From a virus, in IMG/VR virus record IMGVR_UViG_3300009128_001004, positions 1-22,046 of that record: a DNA stretch of 22,046 bases. One strand, 5' to 3'. Position numbers and translations under genes: made by a program. The first letter of the stretch is position 1. Each line of letters starts with the position of its first letter. Shown piece after piece: positions 15,901 through 22,046 of this stretch. The notes below the pieces were generated by a model. It saw only the letters and a program-made list of their open reading frames with translations. It was not told where the DNA came from and did no database searches.

Positions 15901-18673
15901 TTCTGAGGTCGCCAATCGAGCACTAGCTGCTTATGGGCAATACAACAGTAGACGCACATCAACAACGTTTCTAACCGGCCAATCCACTGGAGTGACACCG
16001 GATGATTATGCGGCTGTGATGGCTACGTCGCCAAACCTTGAGAAATACGCATCAAGTGTCGCCGCCGCTATGGGCAAGATACCGTCCTTGCAGAACACTC
16101 TGGAAATGTCAGGGTTTATGGTCGAAAGCAATTTCGACACAGATGATAAACAGGCACGATTTGCTGCTGGTGTATCGGCTTACTCCGAACTCCCATATAT
16201 GCGTGAGGTCGCTCGTGCATCTGGTAGATCGCCCGAAGACTTCTATCAGTCCGTCATCCCCACTACTTATGATGGATCACTCCCTGAGCAATTGCGGGTA
16301 ATGATGGCCGCAAATGTCACGGCTAAGGCACAGCTAGGGTATTACGGGACAGATGAAGCGGCAACCCGGCTCGAAGACCTAAAAACTCAGGACTTGGACA
16401 GTCTCGATTTCAATCAACTGAAGGTCAATCTTGACACAGAACAGCGAGAAGCGACGAATTTAGCCGTTCAACAAGGAATGACCGACTTCTTCAAAGGTAT
16501 GGGGATCGACTCTGCATCAGCGAAACAAACGGCTATCAACTTTGGCCCAAGTTGGACGATGTCTCAACGGGCCGGAATGGGCAACACGTACCAGCAGGTC
16601 TTTGGGGGTGCAGAAGCACGCGGGTTCTTATCTGCGGATCAGGCTGCGGCATACACTGCGTTTGGTGGTTCGATGTCCGTTGGTCAGGCAGGTAATTTCG
16701 CAAATATTGCTCAGGGATTGATGTCTGGTGATCCTTACACCTGGGCTACCCATGCCCCCGGCAGTATTCCTGCAGGTGTCGCAGCTCCTGTGGGAATGAA
16801 TATGTCCGGCGCTCCGTCTAGTGTTTTCCGACCGTTTGAAACGAGTTGGGACATGTTCGGCAACCTTGGGCAAGGCATTTCTGCATCAGAGTTTGCTGCT
16901 TCGGTCGTGGGATCGACAGACACCGGCACGTACGCTCAATCTATGCACTACAACCAGGGCGGCGCTGGTACTTATTCCAGCACGTTCCTGAATAGTTGGC
17001 GTGGCGTTGGCCCATCCACGATGATAAACGGTCAATCGAAGACCATGCTCGAAGCTGGTGTCGATGGCGTTACCGCATCGAACGGGATGACCTACACAGG
17101 CGATACAGGCGTAAAGCTGTGGGGCATCCAAAACAATTACAACAATCAGATGGCCTCGATCGGAGCGCAGGCGGCTCAACACGCCGCTTCTTGGGCTTTC
17201 CAGACCGGTATAGGGCTAGAGAACTACGCTCCGGCTGATCCCCGCACCGGAGAAGTCTTCGATATTCAAGGCTCTGGCGGTTTTTGGGGTCTTCAGGATC
17301 GCCAGATGGCGCTCTCCCGGCGACAGGCTGCTTGGGGCGCACAATACCAGCGTCGCAGTATGGCCTTGCAATGGGAAGGCTACGGGCTACAAGGTCGCAG
17401 TTTGGATATCGGCGCACAGCGGATAGAGCTGCAAGACCATGGTCTTGACCTGCAACGGCGTGGCCTGGCTCTCTCTGAGCGGCAGCACGAAATCTCCATA
17501 GAACGTCAGGAGAGCAGTATCGGCTTCAACCGGGCAATGCTCGGTCTGAACCGCCAGCAAACACTAATCCAACGGCAAGGAACTCGTGACGATTGGGTGA
17601 TGCAGGATCAGGTACGCGATCTACAGTGGCAATGGAAGTCCGAGGACTTCGATGAAAGTGTCCGGTTTATGTCCGGTCGCCAGCGGAAACTCGCTGAGCG
17701 TCAATTCGGGCGTGATACCGTCATGCACAACATCGAAGGAGATAACGTCACTCGCCAGCGAGAACGCCAGAAGCAAATTTGGTCGCTCGAAGACAAGCGG
17801 TTTAGATTACAAGAGAAACGCCAGAATGAGGAAATCGAACACCAGGAAGAACTGATCGAAATTCAAAAACAGCAGTTCGAACTCCGTAGAGAGCAATTCG
17901 CCCTCACTGAGGAGAACTTGGTTCTGAATAAAGAGCAGTTTGAAATCCAGAAGGAGCAGTACGAGCTTCAGGGCGAGCAGTTAGAACTCCAACAAGAGAA
18001 CATGGAGAAGAATATTGCTTTCCAGAACGAGCGGCTTTCTCTTGAGCAAGAGTCCCAGGAGCTACAACGGGCCTATGCGACCGTCCAGCACGAGCTGCAA
18101 GGTTCAGCCATTGGAGCGGCTATCAGACAGGCTGAGCAAGCCAAAGAGATAGCCGAACAGACGGAGATCGCAGGCGTAGAGCAGAAAAGCATCCTTGATA
18201 ACTGGTCTCAATGGCAAAACAGATGGCCTGAGGAGTTTCAGGAAGCTTTTGCCGGTGCTATCGAGGCCGTTGCTGCGAAGTTCCGGGCTGTAATGTCGGC
18301 GGCGGCAGCTTCTGTCAGAGTGGGAGTAATCCAAGGTGGAGGAGCTTCCGGTTTCACTCCCTATATCGGCGGTAATTCGACCAATTCTTCGGGCGGTGCA
18401 ACCCTGGGCAAGAAAGGGGGCGATGCCCTTGGCGGTCACCGCATGGCGTTTGAAGCTGGCGAAGTTGGCGAGTACGAACCTGAGATATTCGTCCCTGAGC
18501 AATCTGGCACGATCATCCCGATGCACAAGATCAACCCTTGGACTAACCAGCGAATTGAAACCCCCGCCGTAGCCAAGGAGAGTAAAGCTGGCCCGACGAT
18601 TGTCAAGGTCTATATCGGTAACGAACAACTGGACAACCGGATCATTCGGGTTGTTGAAAGCGAGCTGGTCTAA
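9911..18673 (+). CDS. Giant tape measure protein with N-terminal RNA-polymerase-like module (2920 aa)
   Basis: The gene begins in a TAATG overlap with the chaperone frame and ends in another with the next tail gene. Residues 1-~1300 do not resemble a tape measure. They contain two polymerase-barrel signatures in order: K469..K477 after beta-like strands, and R923-Y-P, H949-P-F-V-A-G-A-F-N, D963-S-D965-R-D967. These are followed by IGVAFN (1064-1069). A Pro/Ala/Gln linker spans 1381-1440. The rest is tape-measure-like: helical, with a Gly/Ala hydrophobic stretch (1841-1888), heptad arrays (2480-2528, 2655-2703) and the closing motif 2850-2870 (PEIFVP..SGTIIP). Inferred role: sets tail length, and may carry a virion RNA polymerase into the host. 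Tape-measure identity is firm; polymerase activity is a hypothesis. Confidence 0.85.
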   Translation: MPIQPSRKLGIDEFEKEVLDRFRPGNDNRLGALHRRMDGFSRFYFSEEGTEKGMYVDLVPGYRQSFGGERYSTFEVRTDKGSSGWIVGGQLQAGHDEERFVNPLDALATAVSNTFRQRPDQKKGASYSKGFINNLQRGIDGKVAGSPVQNVYSTTSEASAHKGHSQVSVVYDRGVSPVEADARLLDQAFSANTPLTGYMLDKDTYGESTRLVPYGMAVHGDQVLLARDNYRKAQKVKAGERERMALLRPDGSVSQPLPPTDASVLGNVGIPTTQRHRQSNLIFENETQQRHGILSSMLIAPVPFASGSAYTYGKAKNNWGYRTAFDKDTIDVEGFVNRDGEKLDFAQLYQGKLTIDDQRLRDRAADGKTLRANSTFRVGSWQHDDDSEAMPIFLKTGNRPVMYRGLVMHTTPGEGEAGAIEPMYGEDVDKAALAKRMGLDPDSFRLEASSAQGIYMTAHTQEVVDASFKSGAKKAGKLTAVGANAPWDMATGEVKSGELQLRTALGTYTNETQRELMGLALGETGRTLGNMQPDGPLNADQLGKDWAALHGDDSLTSYDFYGDMLEGLDAHYRGLDKAGQKAFKDKYDMAFGVRTWVEMGEVSQSQAARQRKIMAESVGEENVGQRLRYEERDGKLYGEFFADNATIMRNLEEFAPEYTGKPPIFNIETMYAMTKRYPELADRLGVDPRMPASATGGENPAIEGWRHAFAAQYYKENPKYVPHLTDDHRASVNKSQAAAALQSISMNVKETTSDMEAFDIAEKAFDEAGIDTSKNLIGFGNTIMESPRQARNIEAFENEVGRSGYGRTYMDALTGSLENVVKEGSDVGFIKAQERLSQKREDVFGKDTPSDLMKKLQGRTVPGATFAKYELSHILEQDEMGFTPKSIEQMVISMGIAGPQRNAAVRDMTKKIRSGNYYTLAARYPQQSASEMAIYKARMMPSEVADTEHPFVAGAFNTRNTGDSDRDPLFSKILTGGWDEQAQAFTELLDKERIAAMAVGNGELEADVINREKFGTDDVNKDVDRDSVADMVAGKQPMSRTFTRKDIAHLQKTISDHETAASNIGVAFNTTRLMLAATSGPLHDDAGLYDTMAAPYNAALDATSANSSAMVNIMRSATFTSGGDLIAKVDADQKGWTHFFPNDSHEMRDTFIRSMVNDLTHPNNERDGLTTAGDVAAHLGTDEYNRAEIKHGLEQAIEGGASSKEITNLLAGSANSAGLVAGGSDFETTPAYKMMMYSAAERTERSIQNPNKENFQRADFADRQLVKGKTLADLRDHKDHKAIGVLNNFLKRVPKGIMNAPANVLHHVSKLGGAVSDFAGTMLEGIIPLEHLAQVDEGPDFMADLQAQFRSDEPDLTPRSPGSHSPVTVNTGLTHQDVDAPAASGSPPPPEEPPPAAAAAPPAQPPQGPPQQPPPPANFEGNPGDYDAQRAGQQPQGQAPTAHDYGPAMAAMSPEMQELQSNYMHAAMAFFQNPTVSNDQRMKELMARVDVNFRSKAVDPMVNRQKIRAAGNVLQGMPAGVAGFNQQVMAAAESTGVDLSSVSREEAIQMALQNDAVGFLSQVPTENIAYMKKAYSSAQQAKSLMINTPVGKLGIDGAEYSETLGKLDDFLSGNSDVGKSLQSFAEIATALDAFKPEIKAAKEGFAELTEASKDIVKEMEGYLELLADEDTKPADRKQYAKGLRTEQLKLQRQQLTDQRESLLSEIGDIQGSAPDDPRRKALPGLQEDLRGVTGDLGNIMGQVSDDRDGYKGSAARKLIGGWGLMYMSHLMGIGMKDVTQGYGETQQAGMQNATQLGSYFGPGAYRPPTTEMEYQAALARSGGFGMMGLRSLATPFLGTPAQTAAGAAKTGVGAAVLSGYVADAFGATISAGAMGLVGGVAGGLYLAGDYASRRTHPDDTARSMYANYVQFDRYEDRDGFFNKMAQGAQGWGYLYNNYILSKDGNNATPFALAQKEGAMAAESVFGGSFMPDFGGMTPEVMAAFVEQGSGYLTDQYSSEVANRALAAYGQYNSRRTSTTFLTGQSTGVTPDDYAAVMATSPNLEKYASSVAAAMGKIPSLQNTLEMSGFMVESNFDTDDKQARFAAGVSAYSELPYMREVARASGRSPEDFYQSVIPTTYDGSLPEQLRVMMAANVTAKAQLGYYGTDEAATRLEDLKTQDLDSLDFNQLKVNLDTEQREATNLAVQQGMTDFFKGMGIDSASAKQTAINFGPSWTMSQRAGMGNTYQQVFGGAEARGFLSADQAAAYTAFGGSMSVGQAGNFANIAQGLMSGDPYTWATHAPGSIPAGVAAPVGMNMSGAPSSVFRPFETSWDMFGNLGQGISASEFAASVVGSTDTGTYAQSMHYNQGGAGTYSSTFLNSWRGVGPSTMINGQSKTMLEAGVDGVTASNGMTYTGDTGVKLWGIQNNYNNQMASIGAQAAQHAASWAFQTGIGLENYAPADPRTGEVFDIQGSGGFWGLQDRQMALSRRQAAWGAQYQRRSMALQWEGYGLQGRSLDIGAQRIELQDHGLDLQRRGLALSERQHEISIERQESSIGFNRAMLGLNRQQTLIQRQGTRDDWVMQDQVRDLQWQWKSEDFDESVRFMSGRQRKLAERQFGRDTVMHNIEGDNVTRQRERQKQIWSLEDKRFRLQEKRQNEEIEHQEELIEIQKQQFELRREQFALTEENLVLNKEQFEIQKEQYELQGEQLELQQENMEKNIAFQNERLSLEQESQELQRAYATVQHELQGSAIGAAIRQAEQAKEIAEQTEIAGVEQKSILDNWSQWQNRWPEEFQEAFAGAIEAVAAKFRAVMSAAAASVRVGVIQGGGASGFTPYIGGNSTNSSGGATLGKKGGDALGGHRMAFEAGEVGEYEPEIFVPEQSGTIIPMHKINPWTNQRIETPAVAKESKAGPTIVKVYIGNEQLDNRIIRVVESELV
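10748..13150 (+). other. Candidate two-barrel RNA polymerase module (residues ~280-1080 of the giant protein)
   Basis: The first barrel region runs from about residue 290 (an NNWGYRTAFDKDTI segment at 317-330 recalls the beta GYNFEDAI region) to LGETG near 522. It holds K469-S-G-A-K-K-A-G-K477, the same K-x7-K spacing as E. coli beta KMAGRHGNK. WDM (487-489) and LG...LALG (505-522) then mirror EDMP and LGVPSR...LG. The second barrel has RYP at 923-925, HP at 949-950 and the Asp triad at 963, 965 and 967. RxP-to-triad spacing is 40 residues against 35 in E. coli beta'. Single-chain relatives known from phages are YonO and the crAss-like gp66. The middle glycine of DxDGD is replaced by Arg. Confidence 0.6.
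14051..14230 (+). other. Proline/alanine/glutamine-rich hinge in the giant protein
   Basis: Residues 1381-1440 are dominated by Pro, Ala, Gly and Gln, with runs such as SPPPPEEPPPAAAAA. The segment is low-complexity and likely unfolded. It separates the polymerase-like half from the tape-measure half and is the natural place for flexibility or proteolytic processing. Confidence 0.8.
17348..18019 (+). repeat. Heptad-repeat arrays encoded near the tape-measure 3' end
   Basis: Block one (17348-17494, residues 2480-2528) reads as seven 7-residue units such as QRRSMAL, QGRSLDI, QDHGLDL and QRRGLAL. Block two (17873-18019, residues 2655-2703) reads QFELRRE, QFALTEE, QFEIQKE, QYELQGE and QLELQQE. 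The 21-bp DNA units are diverged. A hydrophobic residue recurs every seven positions between Gln, Glu and Arg, indicating long coiled coils. Confidence 0.8.
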
Positions 18674-19089
18674 TGATCAAATACTTCACGCTGGCAACGC
18701 AGGATAACGCAATCAATTTACGCTTTCGGGTGGTGGAAGGTGGCTACCAGGAGCAGATAACCAAGAACGGTGACATCGAGAGGGCTATCAATGGCGCTCT
18801 CGATGTAAAGGTTGCCAAACCCTTGGAGGCCCGGTCTTACATGGTGCGGGTCGCTCATACCGAGTATGACGGTTCTCCCTATGGAACACGGGCAGACCTG
18901 CGTAATCTTTTCAAGATTATCAACCCGACTGACACAGATAAGCCTAACGTCTTTGATATGACAGATCACTTCGGTGATGAATATCAAGTGTATCTGTGGG
19001 GCGAAATGCTTGGGCAACCGCTCTCAGTCATTATAGAAGGCGAAGAAGCCTATTTCATCTATCAGCTTCAGGTGCTAATCATTCCATAA
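18673..19089 (+). CDS. Minor tail protein, distal-tail-like (138 aa)
   Basis: The gene directly follows the tape measure with a TAATG overlap and leads into the tail-tip gene by the same kind of junction. The protein is beta-rich, with YMVRVAHTEYDGSPYGTRAD and DHFGDEYQVYLWGEM segments that resemble the strand patterns of small distal-tail or baseplate ring proteins. No signal peptide or catalytic motif is visible. It probably forms the ring joining tube end and tip complex. This rests mostly on position and general fold impression. Confidence 0.55.
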   Translation: MIKYFTLATQDNAINLRFRVVEGGYQEQITKNGDIERAINGALDVKVAKPLEARSYMVRVAHTEYDGSPYGTRADLRNLFKIINPTDTDKPNVFDMTDHFGDEYQVYLWGEMLGQPLSVIIEGEEAYFIYQLQVLIIP

Positions 19090-22046
19090 TGAAAACGATA
19101 ACCCCGACACTACAGCACGCTATTGACAATGTACAGCAGTACGACATTCGCGCCCGGATGGTCATTAGACCGACCAGGGTCTATTTCTCTGACTTCACAG
19201 ACCACTCTCCTGGGTTGGCCCTGGACGCTGGTATCCACGATGAACCGATCCCACAGGACGTAATCTCTCCAACGGTTGGAGAAACGATGACGATATTCCC
19301 CTATGATGGGAACCTGTGCTATATGGTTAGTGGTGACTCATCCGTCTATGCTACAGCGTTGCTCTGTGACGCTGAAGGTAAACCAGCGATCACGAATAAC
19401 TACATCTTTCACGTAGATGCCGGTACGCTCAAGCGCACAAGCTGGTCTGTTGACGGTAGGGGAGATTTGCTGCTAGGAACGTCTGAGACAATCGCTCCCG
19501 CTGCCGGTTCGTCGGTTCATGCCCTGAGCGACTCAGAAGCCGTTGTAGTGGCCTTAGACGAAGGTGGCATAGGGGCAACGTACTATAAGCTGCAGGGGAC
19601 TTGGCAGGGGGTGGTCACGCCGGGGCGGTTTATGGCCCCATCTGAGCTGATCACTGATCCCTACTGGACTAACTTCTCCGCGACGGTGAAATTCAACAAT
19701 GACATTTACGTCTATGTCTCGATGCCGGATGGTTCGGTAAAGGGTTGTCGCTTTGATAGCTCCCGCAGCCAGTGGGGGAGTGTATTCGTCGCGGTCAACG
19801 CAGATCTGTCTCAATTCCGGGTGTCTAACGCGATTGTATCGAATGGGCGGGTGCATCTCTCCGGACAATTTACCCGGACTGAAGACCTGGACACCGGCAA
19901 TACTCACGCCTTTGTGCTTGAGAGTGAGAACGGGCAAGTATTCGCCATTGATCGGACTTCGCTGGTTTCACGCCTGGGCTATCGCTGGTTTATTGCTCAG
20001 GATGGTGATGACCTGTACTTCTGCGACACTAACCGGGTTGCTACGGTGGCCGGTTCCAGTCATTTCACAGAGAACACAGAGAGCCTTGAAATCCCTGTGG
20101 GTGACATTATTGCGCTTGAGACTTACCAGGGTGACGATGGAAATATGGAATTTTCCACATCCCTAAGAAGCGGTAACGAATTGTACAAGGATCATCCGCT
20201 GATCAAGAAGGGCAATGTTGTCGAATTGTATATTGGCTACCTTACATCGCAAGGCTATGAAGATATTGGCATGGGTGTCTATTACATCGACACGATCAAG
20301 CGAGGGCTTGCCAGTGGATCAAAGTCGATGGGTTTCTCTGCGATCAGTACAGGTTTGTGGCGGCTTGAAAGAGTACCTTCGCCGGTCTACGCTGAGATCA
20401 TTGGCCGGTCATTTGTCTATGACGATGTGGACGAACTCGACAATCTCTACGTGGCTCACAATATGGGTCTGTCATCTGATCCTATTTACCTGGATTTCTG
20501 GCACGCTGAGGAATACGAACCGGATGAGACCGTCACCGGCTTCACACTCAAAAACGAAGACGATCTAATCTCCCATTTTAGCGCGTGGAATAACCATAAA
20601 CTAGGCATCCAGACCGAGGACATCCAGACGACATTCGTCACTGATACTTATCCGATCGTCAACGAGCAGATCGAGCTATCTGTTTATGGCTGGTGTCACA
20701 CGAATAAGTCCGATGCAGTGAACAGCTCTATCACTCCTGTGCTAATTGTCATCGATGACGATGGTGACGAGCAGGAGATCAGCGGCACACTCACCAGCGC
20801 TTTCGACCGCTGGCCGCAGCATTACTACGATCAGAAAGATGGCAGCTTGCCGGTGATTTACACCTTTGATGCTGAGATTGGACACAGGATCAAGCGGGTT
20901 GCGCTCATCTTCGAAGGCGACGATGCTACCGATTTATTCCCTTCCAGAGTTGAGATTAGGGGGGCGGTTTACGCCCATGAAGGCGATAGTAACGACCTGC
21001 CTTGGAGTGTGATTGGTGATGGTCTGGAAGTACCTGGAAAGGTCAAGCCTTTCGTCATGTTATCGGTAAAACCATACTCTACCTTTGACTTCCACACATA
21101 CGCAGGCTTTGAGCTAAAGACCGGGAGCGTCCCGAACCCCTGGAATACCTATGTGGGCGTGATTGGGCTGGCTTCCGATGGCTCGAACTATGTAGCAGCC
21201 AGGTATTGCCGACAGACCGGCGAGGTCGATCTGGTGAAGGTCAGAAATAACAAGGTCACAGTCCTGGCTAAGTCACGATACACAATTATGAACACTCAGG
21301 GACAGGCCAAAATTGCCCTAACACACAGGGATGGTCTACTCTCTGTGAGTGCCTTCATCGATGGCGCATGGCGGCCAAGTCTCTTAGATTACCGCTGGCA
21401 GGCTTCAGATGGCCCTATGAGTATGTCGAGCGACGAGATTATGCATGTTGGCATCCTGGGTCAAGTCTATACCCCGTATATTCGCATGATTGAGATCGAC
21501 ACCGAGAACGGGGTCGGGTTTGCTATATCTCCATCTTCACCGGCTAATGCTCTGGCACAATTCCCTAAGAACGGGCGGGTGCAGGTCAGCGACACGGTGT
21601 ACTCATATTCGAGAAAGTCTAAGTGGAAGATTGCTGATCCCATTGTCCCTGTTGATGATGTTTTGGGGCCGTACCCGGTGATCGATGTCTCAGTCGTTGA
21701 CGAGGACGAACCAATTGGACTGACTGTGCGCTATTCGCGCCACAAGCGGGGTAAAGATAGTCGCTGGAGTGGCTACGTGGGCGCTGATTACATCTTCTCA
21801 TATGGCGATAACAATGCAGTCGCGGGTAGCGAAGATGGAATTACGGCCCTTTTTGATGGCACTGAGCAAAGTACATGGCTTGCGAGCGATATATCCAAGC
21901 ATCATGTGGTCTTAGATGACGATAAATTCACAGCAATTCCCGGAATAGGGGCAGTTGAGCTAAGGTGGAGCAGGAGAAAAGGGCAAATTGCAGAGATAAG
22001 CGTATTTGAACTGAATGCAAGTTCAAAAAAACAGGCTAATCTTTGG
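19089..22046 (+). CDS. Tail-tip / host-recognition protein, partial (at least 986 aa)
   Basis: The ATG lies in a TAATG overlap with the preceding gene, and the frame stays open for 986 codons to the window edge, so the 3' end is missing. The N-terminal ~325 residues are beta-rich with repeated blade-like units (DGNLCYMVSGD, NNDIYVYVSMPDGSVKG, DGDDLYFCDTNRV), suggesting a propeller. About 330-440 (PVGDIIALETYQGDDG to VYYIDTIKRG) looks like a tail-hub beta-barrel. Around 655-800 a segment (KPYSTFDFHTYAGFELKTG) recalls concanavalin-like binding domains. The gene is probably a baseplate hub fused to carbohydrate-binding modules for receptor contact. No lysozyme or peptidase motif is seen in the visible part. 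Confidence 0.65.
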   Translation, partial: MKTITPTLQHAIDNVQQYDIRARMVIRPTRVYFSDFTDHSPGLALDAGIHDEPIPQDVISPTVGETMTIFPYDGNLCYMVSGDSSVYATALLCDAEGKPAITNNYIFHVDAGTLKRTSWSVDGRGDLLLGTSETIAPAAGSSVHALSDSEAVVVALDEGGIGATYYKLQGTWQGVVTPGRFMAPSELITDPYWTNFSATVKFNNDIYVYVSMPDGSVKGCRFDSSRSQWGSVFVAVNADLSQFRVSNAIVSNGRVHLSGQFTRTEDLDTGNTHAFVLESENGQVFAIDRTSLVSRLGYRWFIAQDGDDLYFCDTNRVATVAGSSHFTENTESLEIPVGDIIALETYQGDDGNMEFSTSLRSGNELYKDHPLIKKGNVVELYIGYLTSQGYEDIGMGVYYIDTIKRGLASGSKSMGFSAISTGLWRLERVPSPVYAEIIGRSFVYDDVDELDNLYVAHNMGLSSDPIYLDFWHAEEYEPDETVTGFTLKNEDDLISHFSAWNNHKLGIQTEDIQTTFVTDTYPIVNEQIELSVYGWCHTNKSDAVNSSITPVLIVIDDDGDEQEISGTLTSAFDRWPQHYYDQKDGSLPVIYTFDAEIGHRIKRVALIFEGDDATDLFPSRVEIRGAVYAHEGDSNDLPWSVIGDGLEVPGKVKPFVMLSVKPYSTFDFHTYAGFELKTGSVPNPWNTYVGVIGLASDGSNYVAARYCRQTGEVDLVKVRNNKVTVLAKSRYTIMNTQGQAKIALTHRDGLLSVSAFIDGAWRPSLLDYRWQASDGPMSMSSDEIMHVGILGQVYTPYIRMIEIDTENGVGFAISPSSPANALAQFPKNGRVQVSDTVYSYSRKSKWKIADPIVPVDDVLGPYPVIDVSVVDEDEPIGLTVRYSRHKRGKDSRWSGYVGADYIFSYGDNNAVAGSEDGITALFDGTEQSTWLASDISKHHVVLDDDKFTAIPGIGAVELRWSRRKGQIAEISVFELNASSKKQANLW

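Noticed and set aside
1-22046. tRNA genes, CRISPR arrays, insertion sequences, attachment sites
   Set aside because: I looked for T-loop GTTC patterns in the gaps, regularly spaced identical repeats, transposase motifs and duplicated core sites, and found none.

Overview
The window is the late structural region of a tailed bacteriophage or prophage with a siphovirus-like layout. Every recognisable gene is on the + strand, in the usual order: packaging, head, neck, tail tube, tail chaperones, tape measure, tail tip. Genes are packed with ATGA or TAATG overlaps and mostly have AGGAG-type ribosome binding sites, so the host is bacterial. I see no marker that fixes the host phylum, and no integrase, lysis, replication, tRNA or CRISPR feature.

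Layout. 1-435 is non-coding, AT-rich leader DNA with a possible promoter and short repeats. 436-2725 holds a 67-aa unknown, a 153-aa protein made of two tandem DUF5659-like units, and the large terminase. A three-helix membrane protein (2780-3175) follows. Between it and the portal lies a compact regulatory unit: a promoter-like pair, an inverted repeat and a strong terminator-like hairpin. 3284-9120 encodes portal, scaffold, major capsid protein, two connector/completion proteins and the major tail protein. A UUCG-capped hairpin follows the major tail protein. 9208-9911 is a tail assembly chaperone pair joined by a probable -1 frameshift. The downstream part has no start codon of its own and would be missed by ordinary gene calling.

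The centrepiece is the single 2920-codon gene at 9911-18673. Its position, coiled-coil heptads, hydrophobic stretch and C-terminal GE..(x)PE.FVP...G.I.P motif mark it as the tape measure protein. Its N-terminal ~1300 residues do not look like a tape measure. They carry, in the right order, motifs resembling the two catalytic double-psi beta-barrels of multisubunit-type RNA polymerases. The first is a lysine pair eight residues apart (K469/K477), matching the beta-subunit KMAGRHGNK signature. The second is an RYP...HPFVAGAFN...DSDRD stretch (923-967), matching the beta' RAP...HPLVCAAYN..DFDGD metal-binding signature. A Pro/Ala/Gln-rich hinge (1381-1440) separates the two halves. I propose a single-chain, virion-carried RNA polymerase fused to the tape measure, able to enter the cell with the DNA and start early transcription. 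This comes from motif reading and needs profile or structure searches to confirm.

The tail region continues with a 138-aa minor tail protein and a tail-tip protein of at least 986 residues that runs off the end of the window. A near-identical 15-bp motif (ATCCCAAYAGGTAAY) occurs in two intergenic regions and is a candidate regulatory or promoter element.
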